Below are positions 1 through 8,058 of a stretch of 64,000 nt of DNA, one piece after another. A model generated the notes under the pieces. It was not told where the DNA came from and made no database searches. It was given only the letters and a program-made list of their open reading frames with translations. How positions within the stretch are numbered: position 1 is the first letter of the stretch; each line of letters opens with the position of its first letter. The stretch is from NCBI RefSeq assembly GCF_019455385.1, contig NZ_JACOFR010000001.1:558001-622000 (forward strand). Reading direction: 5' to 3'. A program made the position numbers and the translations under genes. The DNA is from Bradyrhizobium sp. BR 10289. Its GTDB lineage: Bacteria; Pseudomonadota; Alphaproteobacteria; Rhizobiales; Xanthobacteraceae.

Positions 1-941
1 GGATCGAGGCACCACAGGCCCTGCATCAGGCCCTGGCGGCGCAGGATCTCGTGGCAGCCGGCGATGCAGCCGTGGAAATTGTTGGCGACATCGAAGAAGG
101 CGCTATTGCAATCGGTGACGCGGGCATCGAGCGCGAGCAAATCGGCCGGAAGGCTATCCTTGTGCCGCGCCGCCTTGCAGCGCTCGAACTGCTTGATGGC
201 GCTTGCGGTCCACACCGACCAATGGCCGAGCAGGCCGCCCTTGAAATAGGTGCGCGTGGTGACGCCCTTGTCGCGCAAATCGAACGGCAGCATCAAATCG
301 AGCAGGATGTGATCGTCATTGCCGGTGTAGAGCGCGACGCGATCGAGCGCGCCGGCGGCGGCGACACCGCGCAGCACGTCGAGGGTACGATAACGGTTGA
401 AGGGGGCGATCTTGATGGCGATGACGTTGTCGATCGCAGCAAAGCGCTGCCAGAACCGGCTCGACAGGATGACGCCGCCGACGGCCGGCTGCAGATAGAA
501 GCCGACCAGCGGGATCTCGGCGGCGACCGCCGTGCAGTGGGCGATGATCTCGTCCTCGGAGGCGCTCTTCATCGCGGCGAGGCTGAGGAGACCTGCGTGA
601 TAGCCGATGTCCCGCGCGGTGCGGGCTTCAGTCACGGCCTGCTTCGTCGGACCGGCAAGTCCCGCGACCATCGCCAGCGGCCGCCTGGTCCAGTTTGCGG
701 CGGTCTCGGCTGCAAGCTCCAGCACCGGACGGTAGAGGCCGACGTCGCGGATCGCGAATTGCGTGGTGTGGACGCCGACGGCGAGGCCGCCGGAGCCGGC
801 GTCGATGTAATAGCGCGTCAATGCGCGCTGGTGCTGCTTGTCGAGCTGGCGCTCGGCGGTGAGCGCGAGGGGGTGGGCCGGCAGCACGGTGCCCTCGGCG
901 ATCAGCTCGCGGATGTCGGAATTGATCTGGCTGTGGTGCAT
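1..941 (-). CDS. Dihydrodipicolinate synthase-family (class I aldolase) protein, partial
   Basis: Reading leftward from ATG at 941 gives an open frame of 313 codons that runs off the window, so the C-terminus is missing. It opens MHHSQINSDIRELIAEG. A conserved Lys in AIKIAPF (about residue 205) sits where the Schiff-base Lys of the DHDPS/N-acetylneuraminate-lyase TIM barrel is expected, and YLQPAVGG precedes it. AGGA lies 5 bases before the ATG. It is last in a four-gene leftward run (permease, epimerase-like, GNAT, this gene), 6 bases after the GNAT stop. Family members make or break C-C bonds of pyruvate-derived keto acids. The substrate is not readable; true DapA is unlikely in this context. 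Confidence 0.8.
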   Translation of the reverse strand, partial: MHHSQINSDIRELIAEGTVLPAHPLALTAERQLDKQHQRALTRYYIDAGSGGLAVGVHTTQFAIRDVGLYRPVLELAAETAANWTRRPLAMVAGLAGPTKQAVTEARTARDIGYHAGLLSLAAMKSASEDEIIAHCTAVAAEIPLVGFYLQPAVGGVILSSRFWQRFAAIDNVIAIKIAPFNRYRTLDVLRGVAAAGALDRVALYTGNDDHILLDLMLPFDLRDKGVTTRTYFKGGLLGHWSVWTASAIKQFERCKAARHKDSLPADLLALDARVTDCNSAFFDVANNFHGCIAGCHEILRRQGLMQGLWCLD

Positions 942-947
942 GATGTC

Positions 948-1769
948 CTATCCGAATTCAGGGCCGGCAACGGCGAAGGGCAATTCCTCAGCGGCCGTGG
1001 TGGCGGGGCCGAACCGCATGCGCTGGAACGGGCGCTCGATGGTCCATCCCGAGGCGGTCAAGCCGTCAAGGAACGCGGATTGGGATGCGATGGCGTCGAT
1101 CAGAAGCGGGCCGGTCTCGGACCGCGTGATCGCGTGAACCTGGGCCAGCGCGGCCGCGGCATTGTCGGCAAACAGCGGCCCGATATGGCGGGCGGTCCGG
1201 CCGTCGCGCACGAGAGCAATGGCGCCATGCGCGGAGACGATGCGCGAGCCGGAACGCTGGGCGAAGGCTTCGAGGAGGGCGGTGCGGTCGAGGCCGGTGG
1301 CGCGCCGGTCCCGCGCGCGCAGCGCATCGATGGTCGCGGATGACGACGGCGGGGCTTCGGCCCGTCCGGGCCTCACCAGTTTCAGCCGGCGCAATTGCAG
1401 CGTCGGCGTGAAGCCGAGCGGGCCGTAGACCGCGGCGCCGTCGGGCGTGGCGTCGAGCCAGCTGGTCAGGCCGTTCTTGCGGGCGGTTTCGAGGCAGGCG
1501 TCGACGAGGCGCGTGGCGAGGCCGCGGCGGCGATGAGTGCCTGATACCAGCACCATGCTGATCCAGGCGTTGTTGCCGGAATAGGGCAGCAGCGCCGCCG
1601 TCGCGACCAGCCGCAGGCCATCGCGGATGCCGAAGACGATGCCGTCGCGCAGGAAAATGCGCCAGTCCTCCTCGGTCTGGTTCCAATGCGCTTCCGTCGA
1701 CAGCGCGAGCCCGGCGATCGCGTCGTCGGCGCCGAGCTTGTGGATCGCGGGGCCGTCAGTAGCGTCCAT
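948..1769 (-). CDS. GNAT family N-acetyltransferase
   Basis: 273 aa. The N-terminal half holds the acetyl-CoA motif A in the form SGTHRRRGLATRLVDACL (near residue 80), followed by YGPLGFTPT, both typical of GNAT enzymes. The C-terminal half (about 140-273) resembles the second domain of YitH-type acetyltransferases, so this looks like a two-domain GNAT. Its start overlaps the end of the upstream epimerase-like gene by 14 bases, which suggests translational coupling. The acceptor substrate is unknown; the operon context suggests a small metabolite handled together with the ABC transporter. Confidence 0.8.
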   Translation of the reverse strand: MDATDGPAIHKLGADDAIAGLALSTEAHWNQTEEDWRIFLRDGIVFGIRDGLRLVATAALLPYSGNNAWISMVLVSGTHRRRGLATRLVDACLETARKNGLTSWLDATPDGAAVYGPLGFTPTLQLRRLKLVRPGRAEAPPSSSATIDALRARDRRATGLDRTALLEAFAQRSGSRIVSAHGAIALVRDGRTARHIGPLFADNAAAALAQVHAITRSETGPLLIDAIASQSAFLDGLTASGWTIERPFQRMRFGPATTAAEELPFAVAGPEFG

Positions 1770-2793
1770 CGCGCACCTCGTATTTGGTGGGTTTGCCGAG
1801 GCTCGGCATGGCGCGCGACACCCAGTCGGCGGTCCAGGCGATCAATTGCTCGGTGTCGACCACCGGCAGGCCGAACAGTTCGACGGCCCTGGAGGTATCG
1901 GTGAGCCAGGCCGTCGGCTCTTCCTTGCCCGTCAGCACTGGCGCGCGGCCGAAGCGGGCGCCGAATTTCTGCGCGAGATCGCGCACCGCCCAAATCTCGT
2001 GGCCGCTGACATTGATCGGCGAGGCCGGGGCGGTGCAGTGCGCGAGGCACCGCAGCGCCTGCGCGGAGGCATCGCCCTGCCAGATGAAGTTGACATGTCC
2101 GAGGCTGACGTCGATCGGGACGCCGTTCAGCACCTTCGTGGCGATGTCGTGCAGCACGCCGTAGCGCATGTCGATCGCGTAGTTGAGGCGGAACAGCCGA
2201 CCGGGCGTTCCGAACTTGCGCGAGAAATACTCGAACATGCGTTCGCGACCGACGCAGGATTGGGCATATTCGCCGGGCGGGTTCGGTGCCATGTCTTCAG
2301 GCGAGCCCTTGCCGTCGACCGGCACGAAGGGATAGACGCAGCCGGTCGAGAACGCCACGATCCGCGAGGACGGAAAGGCCTGTGCCACCAGCGCCGGCAC
2401 ATGCGCGTTCATCGCCCAGGTCAGTGACAGATCGCCCTCGGCGCCGAACTTGCGACCGGCCATGAAGATGATGTTGGGCGCTTTCGGCAGCGCGTGAATC
2501 GCCTTCTCGTCCATCAGGTCGCAATTGATGGTCTCGACGCCGCGCCCATGCAGCCACTCTTTCACGCCGGCTTCGCTGAAGCGGGCGACGCCGATGACGC
2601 GGCGGTCAGGCACGGCAGCTTTCGCCAGCCCCGCCAGCGTCGGGCCCATCTTGCCGCCGACGCCGAGGATCATGATGTCGCCTTCGACCTTGTTGAGGTC
2701 GTCGATCAGCGCCTGGGTCGGCCGGCACAGCAGATCGTCGAGCGCCGCGATATCGGGAATGGTCTTCGGCAGGGTCTGGCGGGTGAGCAGCAT
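1756..2793 (-). CDS. NAD-dependent epimerase/dehydratase-family protein
   Basis: 345 aa from ATG 2793 (an open frame continues upstream into the permease gene but has no good start). The N-terminus has a Rossmann dinucleotide motif of the extended-SDR type, ILGVGGKMGPTLAGLAK, at about residues 43-59. FSTGCVYPF supplies the usual Ser/Thr site. In the place of the catalytic YxxxK it has YAQSC, so the Lys is Cys, with Arg three residues further on. It may therefore bind NAD(P) and a sugar-like ligand without classical epimerase chemistry. It lies 14 bases after the permease gene and overlaps the GNAT gene. Confidence 0.75.
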   Translation of the reverse strand: MLLTRQTLPKTIPDIAALDDLLCRPTQALIDDLNKVEGDIMILGVGGKMGPTLAGLAKAAVPDRRVIGVARFSEAGVKEWLHGRGVETINCDLMDEKAIHALPKAPNIIFMAGRKFGAEGDLSLTWAMNAHVPALVAQAFPSSRIVAFSTGCVYPFVPVDGKGSPEDMAPNPPGEYAQSCVGRERMFEYFSRKFGTPGRLFRLNYAIDMRYGVLHDIATKVLNGVPIDVSLGHVNFIWQGDASAQALRCLAHCTAPASPINVSGHEIWAVRDLAQKFGARFGRAPVLTGKEEPTAWLTDTSRAVELFGLPVVDTEQLIAWTADWVSRAMPSLGKPTKYEVRDGRY

Positions 2794-2807
2794 GGATCGG
2801 TCCTTCG

Positions 2808-3593
2808 TTAGGTCTGCCTCGCGTCGCCCACCACGAACATGCGTTCGAGGGCGAGCACGAGGCCGTAGAGAGCGACGCCGAGCAGCGTCAGCAGCACGAC
2901 CGCCATCACCATCGCGGGCGTGTCGAGCGAGGACTGCACCTGGATCATGAGGTAGCCGAGCCCGCGCTCGGAGGCGATGAACTCGCCGACGATGGCGCCG
3001 GCGACCGCGAGGATCGCGCCGACCTTCATGCCGGAGAAGATGTAAGGCAGCGATCCCGGCAGCTGGATCTTGCGGAACAGCGTCCAGCGCGAGCCGCGCA
3101 GCGATTTGACGAGATCGAGCAGGTCGGGCTCGACCTCGCGCAGGCCTCGCGCGGTGGTGAGCAGGATCGGGAAAAAGCAGATGCTGAAGGCGATCAGGAT
3201 GTTCGGGACGATACCGTAGGAGAACCAGACGATGAAGAGCGGTCCGAGCGCGACCTTCGGGATCATGTTCAGCGTCACGAACAGCGGCAGCAGCACGAGG
3301 CTGAGCAGCGGCGCCCAGCTGAAGATCACGGCGAGCGCGACGCCGACGACGGCGCCGAGCGCGAAGCCGCCGAGGATCTCGACCGCCGTCACCAGCGTAT
3401 TGGCGCCCCAGGCATAGCCCGTGGTGCCCAGCGTCTGCACGGTCGCAAGCGGTGAGGGCAGGATGAATTTCGGCACGTGGAAGGCATCGACCGAGACCTG
3501 CCAGAGCACGAGCACGGCGAGGTGCACGATCACGACGATCGCAATGCTGCGTGCCGGATTTGCTCCGCGAGCGGCCACCTTTTGCTTCCCCAT
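2808..3593 (-). CDS. ABC transporter permease, SsuC/TauC type
   Basis: 261 aa inner-membrane protein with about six hydrophobic segments. The cytoplasmic EAA-like loop is visible as GSRWTLFRKIQLPGSLPYIF near residue 165, the part that docks on the ATPase. This is the binding-protein-dependent permease class that serves nitrate, sulfonate, taurine and pyrimidine-precursor importers. It is the first gene of the leftward operon. The binding protein is divergently placed at 4409; no ATPase gene is in the window and it may lie beyond the left edge. A palindrome at 3645-3658 sits about 50 bases upstream of its start. Confidence 0.88.
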   Translation of the reverse strand: MGKQKVAARGANPARSIAIVVIVHLAVLVLWQVSVDAFHVPKFILPSPLATVQTLGTTGYAWGANTLVTAVEILGGFALGAVVGVALAVIFSWAPLLSLVLLPLFVTLNMIPKVALGPLFIVWFSYGIVPNILIAFSICFFPILLTTARGLREVEPDLLDLVKSLRGSRWTLFRKIQLPGSLPYIFSGMKVGAILAVAGAIVGEFIASERGLGYLMIQVQSSLDTPAMVMAVVLLTLLGVALYGLVLALERMFVVGDARQT

Positions 3594-3644
3594 GCCGCGG
3601 CTTCATGGCCGCGGGGGCAGCCTAGCCGCCCTCGCACCAACTTT

Positions 3645-3658
3645 CAACCAGTTGGTTG
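3645..3658. promoter_or_regulatory. Candidate TetR operator 1
   Basis: CAACCAGTTGGTTG is a perfect inverted repeat (CAACCA, 2-base centre, TGGTTG). It lies between the permease start (3593) and the tetR stop (3660). A close relative, sharing 10 of 14 positions, is at 4311-4324 on the other side of tetR. Two matching palindromes flanking a tetR gene are a common autoregulation layout. Confidence 0.6.
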
Positions 3659-3659
3659 A

Positions 3660-4307
3660 TTAGGGCCGGAGCGACTGAAGCACGAGGTCAACGACATGGC
3701 GGCGGCGGGCGCGGCGCTGAGCGCGGCTCGACAGGTCCTTGCCGAAGATCGCCGACAGCGTCGGCGTGTTGGAGAAGAAGAAATAACTCAGCCCCGCAAT
3801 GGAGATATAGAGCTGGATCGGGTCGATCCCCTTGCGGAATACGCCCGAGCGCACGCCTTCATGGAGGATGTGCGAGACGCTCTTCACCAGCGGGGAATGC
3901 ATCGCCTCCAGCCGGGTCGAGCCGCGGACATGGCGGGCGCCGCCGCGGTTCTCGTCGTTCAAAAGCACGATGAAATCAGGGTTTGCGGCGAGATGGTCGA
4001 ACGAGGCCTCGATCAGCCGGCGGATCGCCTTGTCCGGCGGCAGGCCTTCGAGATTGAGCTTGCGCTCCTGCTCGCGGATATCCTCATAGACCACTTCGAG
4101 CACGGCGAGGTAGAGCGCGTCCTTGTCGCCAAAATAGTGATAGACCAGCTGCTTGTTGACGGCGGCGCGCTCGGCGATCTCGTCGACGCGGGCGCCGGCA
4201 AAGCCATGTTTGGCGAATTCCTGGCGCGCCGCGGTGAGCAGCTTCTTGCGGGTGGCGACGGGATCGCGCCGCTGCGGCACGGTGTCGCCAGATCGTTTTG
4301 CGGGCAT
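3660..4307 (-). CDS. TetR/AcrR family transcriptional regulator
   Basis: 215 aa from ATG 4307. An ATG at 4328 is also in frame, but that version would have the second operator inside the coding region, so 4307 is preferred. The helix-turn-helix is clear at about residues 20-65: GFAGARVDEIAERAAVNK followed by LVYHYFGDKDALY. The C-terminal ligand domain resembles the RutR-type TetR C-domain. It sits between the binding-protein gene and the permease operon, so it probably represses both and is released by the transported or derived compound. Confidence 0.9.
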   Translation of the reverse strand: MPAKRSGDTVPQRRDPVATRKKLLTAARQEFAKHGFAGARVDEIAERAAVNKQLVYHYFGDKDALYLAVLEVVYEDIREQERKLNLEGLPPDKAIRRLIEASFDHLAANPDFIVLLNDENRGGARHVRGSTRLEAMHSPLVKSVSHILHEGVRSGVFRKGIDPIQLYISIAGLSYFFFSNTPTLSAIFGKDLSSRAQRRARRRHVVDLVLQSLRP

Positions 4308-4310
4308 TTC

Positions 4311-4324
4311 CAACCAAACAGTTG
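4311..4324. promoter_or_regulatory. Candidate TetR operator 2
   Basis: CAACCAAACAGTTG resembles the perfect palindrome at 3645-3658 (same left arm, right end GTTG). It is just upstream of the chosen tetR start and faces the binding-protein gene at 4409. A TTGACA (4322-4327) overlaps its right end, as a -35 box covered by a repressor would. Confidence 0.5.
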
Positions 4325-4408
4325 ACAAGTGAGGGGCAGGCTTGTTGCATTGGTATCCTCACAGGGGGAGAGCGACAAGCCGGGTCGCGGACAATGAGGA
4401 GAGATGCG

Positions 4409-5413
4409 ATGAAGCATTTGCGGGCGGCCGTGATGGCGCTGGCGCTCGGTCTGCCGGCGGTGCCGGCGAGCGCGGGCGAGGCGGTCAATCTGATCCTGAA
4501 CTGGACGCCGACGGCCGACCACTCGCCGTATTATTACGCCAAGGCGCAGGGCTGGTACGAGAAGGCGGGCATCGACCTCACCATCGAGACCGGCAAGGGG
4601 TCCGGCGTCTCCGCCGCCAAGGTCGGCTCGGGCGGCTCGCCGTTCGGCGTCGCCGATCTCGCCACCATGCTGGTGGCCAAGAGCAAGGGCGCCGACGCCG
4701 TCGCGGTGATGAGCGTCTACGCCAATACCGGGCAGACTTTCTACTGGCTGAGGAGCTATGGCGTGAACGGGGTGAAGGACTTCCCGGGCCACAAGATCGG
4801 TAATCCGCCCGGCGATGCCTCGCGCGTGATGTGGCCGGCCTTTGCCAAGGCCGCGGGGCTTGCGCCCGATGCGGTCGGCTTCGTCAATGTCGGGCCGACC
4901 GCGAAGATCGCGGCGCTGAAGAGCCACACCGTCGATATCATCAGCGACTTCTACAACGAGCACGATCTCAAGGTGATCGAGTTCGGGCCCGATCTCGGCT
5001 ATCTCAACTGGAAGGACATCGGGCTCAATCCTTACGGCAACTCGCTGATCGTCAACGGCGCCTATCTCCAGAAGAACCCGAAGGTCGTCGAAGATTTCGT
5101 CCGCGTCACGCAGAGGGCCTTTGCCGCCTGCGTCGCCGACGTCACGCCCTGCCTGAAGGCGCTGCTCGACCATGTCTCCGGCCTCGACAAGGAGAACCAG
5201 GAGCGCCAGTGGGAGCGCATCAAATTCCTGATGACGGATGAGTTCACCACGACCAAGAGCCTCGGCTGGATCGACGGGGAGCGGATGAAGAAGGATTACG
5301 AACTGGTCCAGACCTATCTCGGCATGGAGAAGCCGTTCGACGTGTCGACGGCGTTCACAACTAAGATGCTGGATCCCGCCATCAAGATGGATGCGAGCAA
5401 GGTGAAGAAGTAG
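4409..5413 (+). CDS. ABC transporter substrate-binding protein, NMT1/THI5-like
   Basis: 334 aa from ATG 4409, chosen because AGGAGA lies 7 bases upstream; an in-frame ATG at 4394 has no such site. A signal peptide ends at about residue 22 (VPASAGEA). The mature start LNWTPTADHSPYYYAKAQGW and GVADLATMLVAKSKGAD match the NMT1/THI5-like fold of periplasmic binding proteins for pyrimidine precursors, sulfonates or similar compounds. It is divergent from tetR and the permease operon. The ligand is unknown; the aldolase-, epimerase- and GNAT-like neighbours hint at a hydroxylated or aminated carbon compound. Confidence 0.85.
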   Translation: MKHLRAAVMALALGLPAVPASAGEAVNLILNWTPTADHSPYYYAKAQGWYEKAGIDLTIETGKGSGVSAAKVGSGGSPFGVADLATMLVAKSKGADAVAVMSVYANTGQTFYWLRSYGVNGVKDFPGHKIGNPPGDASRVMWPAFAKAAGLAPDAVGFVNVGPTAKIAALKSHTVDIISDFYNEHDLKVIEFGPDLGYLNWKDIGLNPYGNSLIVNGAYLQKNPKVVEDFVRVTQRAFAACVADVTPCLKALLDHVSGLDKENQERQWERIKFLMTDEFTTTKSLGWIDGERMKKDYELVQTYLGMEKPFDVSTAFTTKMLDPAIKMDASKVKK

Positions 5414-5460
5414 GGGCCCCATGTCTCCCGGATGCAGCGCGTGGCGGTGCCCTGCAGTCG

Positions 5461-5559
5461 GTGCCGTAGGGTGGGCAAAGGCGCACAGCGCCGTGCCCAC
5501 CATCCTTTCATAATCGCGTAAGTTCGTGGGCACGCTTCGCTTTGCCCACCCTACGGCAC
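5461..5559. repeat. Long palindromic intergenic repeat, copy 1 (GTAGGGTGGGCAAAG family)
   Basis: Perfect 20-base arms (GTGCCGTAGGGTGGGCAAAG and its complement) at 5461-5480 and 5540-5559 enclose inner GTGGGCAC/GTGCCCAC pairs. The element at 31502-31591 matches the reverse complement of this one along most of its length, so this is a dispersed family. Confidence 0.85.
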
Positions 5560-5586
5560 TGTTGTCGCGGCTATAGCTCGGCCGTG

Positions 5587-5650
5587 CATCCTTCGAGGCT
5601 CCCGGCGCGATGCGACTGCATCGCGCCGCTCGCACCTCAGGATGACGGGG
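5587..5650. repeat. Second short palindromic repeat
   Basis: A perfect 11-bp stem CGGCGCGATGC (5603-5613) with its complement (5618-5628) and a 4-base loop sits between outer segments CCTTCGAGG and CCTCAGGATGACGG. It resembles a common Bradyrhizobium intergenic element, from memory. No second copy was seen in this window. Confidence 0.55.
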
Positions 5651-5707
5651 CAAGGGGCGATGCCTGCCGCAGGAGCCATCCCCAACCCACGTATCCCCAC
5701 GGAGAAA

Positions 5708-5722
5708 TTAACCGGCCGTTAA
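5708..5722. promoter_or_regulatory. CtrA-like binding site upstream of minC
   Basis: TTAA-CCGGCCG-TTAA matches the CtrA consensus TTAA-N7-TTAA exactly and is followed by C, as in the extended consensus TTAAC. It lies 53 bases before the minC ATG, in position to cover a -35 region. A second, one-mismatch site (TTAA-CCATTCA-ATAA) is at 5740-5754. Only three exact matches were found in the whole window. Confidence 0.6.
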
Positions 5723-5774
5723 CCATATCCGCCGCATCGTTAACCATTCAATAACGGGGAACGAGTCGGCCGCC

Positions 5775-6473
5775 ATGGAGGCCCAAGCAAAAGTCCAACG
5801 CCAGATGGTGCGCCTGCGCGGGCGCTCCTATGTGGCCTTTGTGTTCGTGCCGACGGTTCCGATCCAGGACTGGCTCCAGGAAATCGACGCCACCATCGCC
5901 CGCTCGCCCGGCTTCTTCGCCGGGCGGCCCGTGGTGATCGATCTGTCCTCGGTCGATCTCAGCCAGGCCGGCATCGGCCATCTCCTCACCAGCCTGCAGG
6001 ACCGCAATATTCGCGTGCTCGGGATCGAGGGCGTGGACGAGGGCAGGCTGACGCCCATGATGCCGCCGCTGCTGTCGGGCGGACGCAGCTGCGTGGTCGA
6101 ACCGACTGCGCCGAAGAAGCCTGAAGCAAAGGTCGAGGCGAAGCCGACCTCGCTGCTGCTGGAATCGCCTGTGCGCTCCGGCCAGACCGTGATCTTCCCC
6201 GAAGGCGATGTCACCATTCTGGGCTCGGTCGGCTCCGGCGCGGAGGTCGTGGCCGGCGGCTCCATCCACATCTACGGCGCGCTGCGCGGCCGCGCCATGG
6301 CTGGCGTCAACGGGCACACCAGCGCGCGTATCTACTGCCAGAAGATCGAGGCCGAACTGCTTGCAATCGATGGGTTTTACCAAACTGCCGACGATATCGA
6401 CGAAGCCTTGCGCGGCAAGCCGGCCCAGGCCTGGCTGCAAGGCAACACCATGCGAATTACCGCGCTGAACTGA
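5775..6473 (+). CDS. minC: Septum site-determining protein MinC
   Basis: 232 aa, normal MinC length. The N-domain (about 1-110) carries LSSVDLSQAGIGHLLTSLQ. The C-terminal beta-helix domain starts with RSGQTVIFPEGDVTILGSVG (about residue 135), and continues with GGSIHIYGALRGRAMAGVNG, the diagnostic MinC_C motif that contacts MinD and FtsZ. MinC inhibits FtsZ polymerisation at the poles. It is first of minCDE, 19 bases before minD. Upstream CtrA-like sites suggest cell-cycle control. Confidence 0.97.
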   Translation: MEAQAKVQRQMVRLRGRSYVAFVFVPTVPIQDWLQEIDATIARSPGFFAGRPVVIDLSSVDLSQAGIGHLLTSLQDRNIRVLGIEGVDEGRLTPMMPPLLSGGRSCVVEPTAPKKPEAKVEAKPTSLLLESPVRSGQTVIFPEGDVTILGSVGSGAEVVAGGSIHIYGALRGRAMAGVNGHTSARIYCQKIEAELLAIDGFYQTADDIDEALRGKPAQAWLQGNTMRITALN

Positions 6474-6492
6474 CCAGAAGGAGATTTTTGAG

Positions 6493-7308
6493 ATGGCCAA
6501 GGTACTGGTCGTGACATCAGGCAAGGGCGGCGTCGGCAAGACGACCACGACCGCCGCGCTGGGGGCTGCGCTGGCGCAACGCGGCGACAAGGTCGTCGTC
6601 GTCGATTTCGACGTCGGCTTGCGCAACCTCGACCTCGTGATGGGCGCCGAACGCCGCGTCGTGTTCGACCTCATCAACGTGGTGCAGGGCGTGGCCAAGC
6701 TGCCGCAGGCGCTGATCAAGGACAAGCGGCTGGAGAATCTGTGGCTGCTGCCGGCCTCGCAAACCCGCGACAAGGACGCGCTGACCGAAGAGGGCGTCAG
6801 CAAGGTCATTGCGGACCTGCGCAGCCGTTTCGACTGGGTGATCTGCGACAGCCCGGCCGGCATCGAGCGTGGCGCCTCCATGGCGATGCGCTTTGCGGAT
6901 GAGGCCGTGATCGTCACCAATCCGGAAGTCTCTTCGGTGCGCGATTCCGACCGCATCATCGGCATGCTCGATTCCAAGACCGTGCGGGCCGAGAAGGGCG
7001 AGCGCGTCGAGAAGCACATTCTCATCACCCGCTACGATCCCTCGCGCGCCGCGCGCGGCGAGATGCTGACCATCGACGACATCCTCGAAATCCTCGCAAC
7101 GCCCTTGCTCGGCATCATCCCGGAGAGCCAGGACGTGCTGCGCGCCTCCAATGTCGGCACGCCAGTGACGCTGTCGAACGCCGACGGCGCGCCCGCGCGG
7201 GCTTATACCGATGCGGCGCGGCGGCTGTGTGGCGAGACCGTCGCCATGCAGGTGCCGGCCGAGCGCAAAGGCTTCATGGATCGCCTGCTGCGACGGAGGG
7301 CTGCATGA
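6493..7308 (+). CDS. minD: Septum site-determining ATPase MinD
   Basis: 271 aa. Deviant Walker [11 protein letters not shown] at residues 10-19, [17 protein letters not shown] (Walker A'), and [15 protein letters not shown] (Walker B) identify MinD. The C-terminus [11 protein letters not shown] is the amphipathic membrane-targeting helix. MinD binds the membrane in its ATP form, recruits MinC, and is released by MinE. AGAAGGAGATTTTTGAG precedes the ATG, a strong ribosome site. The stop overlaps the minE start (ATGA). Confidence 0.98.
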   Translation: MAKVLVVTSGKGGVGKTTTTAALGAALAQRGDKVVVVDFDVGLRNLDLVMGAERRVVFDLINVVQGVAKLPQALIKDKRLENLWLLPASQTRDKDALTEEGVSKVIADLRSRFDWVICDSPAGIERGASMAMRFADEAVIVTNPEVSSVRDSDRIIGMLDSKTVRAEKGERVEKHILITRYDPSRAARGEMLTIDDILEILATPLLGIIPESQDVLRASNVGTPVTLSNADGAPARAYTDAARRLCGETVAMQVPAERKGFMDRLLRRRAA

Positions 7309-7589
7309 GCATGGGTCTGCTCCGGCTTCTCCGCGGCAACAAGGCCTCGTCTGCTCCGGTCGCTCGCGAACGGTTGCAGATCCTGCTTGCCCATGAGCGC
7401 GGAATGCGCGGCCAGCCCGATCTGCTCGGTGTGCTGCGTGAGGAAATTCTCGCCGTCGTGTCCAAGCACGTGACGCTGGACCCGACCAAGGTCATCGTCC
7501 GGCTCGAGCGCGGCGACGAGGTCTCGACCCTCGAGGTCGACATCGAGGTGCCCAACGATTTCGAGCGCAAGAAGGTGGCGGTCGCGTAG
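7305..7589 (+). CDS. minE: Cell division topological specificity factor MinE
   Basis: 94 aa from the ATG that overlaps the minD stop. A second ATG at 7311 is also possible. The anti-MinD region [13 protein letters not shown] (about residues 21-33) and the topological-specificity half [16 protein letters not shown] through [19 protein letters not shown] are typical. MinE stimulates MinD ATPase and drives pole-to-pole oscillation. The gene is followed by a good terminator, closing the operon. Confidence 0.96.
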   Translation: MSMGLLRLLRGNKASSAPVARERLQILLAHERGMRGQPDLLGVLREEILAVVSKHVTLDPTKVIVRLERGDEVSTLEVDIEVPNDFERKKVAVA

Positions 7590-7625
7590 GGGGCGCGACC
7601 GACGGCGGCCTATTGGGGTGGGTGA

Positions 7626-7664
7626 GAAGGCGGTCCGCTGGGCATGGCGGGCCGCCTTCTTCGC
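7626..7664 (+). terminator. Rho-independent terminator after minCDE
   Basis: A 13-bp stem GAAGGCGGTCCGC / GCGGGCCGCCTTC (one G-T pair, 8-base loop) is followed by TTCGCTTTT, 37 bases after the minE stop. Confidence 0.75.
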
Positions 7665-7797
7665 TTTTGCGGGGGGAGTTTCCGGGACTGCCGATGTGAT
7701 CGGCGCGGTGCGGAACGGGACGAGGCGCGAGCTCGTTATCGGAGACCCGCGGAGCGCCGAGCCGGGCGCCGCGGCTTCCTCAACACGGAGAGCGCCC

Positions 7798-7983
7798 ATG
7801 ATGTCCGAGGTCCAGGTCCATACCCTCGCGCGGCAAATGCTGGAGCAGCATGGTTTTGCGGCGATCGCCAAGGCCGCCGAGCAGGCGCAGGCCTGCGAGG
7901 GCCGCGGCGAGGCCGATGAGGCCAGGGAATGGCGTCACATCGCCGATGCCATGAAGATCATTCGTGGACCGGCCCATAGCTAA
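7798..7983 (+). CDS. Small conserved hypothetical protein
   Basis: 61 aa from ATG 7798 (or 60 from the adjacent ATG 7801). Sequence opens MMSEVQVHTLARQMLEQHG and is largely helical, Ala- and Glu-rich, with no signal peptide or membrane segment. I recall close relatives among small Bradyrhizobium proteins of unknown function. An open frame continues upstream to 7618 but overlaps the minE terminator and has no ribosome site. Confidence 0.7.
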   Translation: MMSEVQVHTLARQMLEQHGFAAIAKAAEQAQACEGRGEADEAREWRHIADAMKIIRGPAHS

Positions 7984-8058
7984 GTCAGCGGCCAAGGTCG
8001 GCCCCTGCCGGTTCCAGCCCTGATCATTGTCGAGGATGCGGCTGCCCGTCCGCGTGAC

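Noticed and set aside
51..1343. 430-codon rightward open frame
   Set aside because: It is antisense to the aldolase-family and GNAT genes, has no family likeness and arises from high GC third-position bias.
1756..3606. Single leftward 616-codon gene
   Set aside because: The first half is in the wrong frame of the permease gene; the true product starts at 2793.
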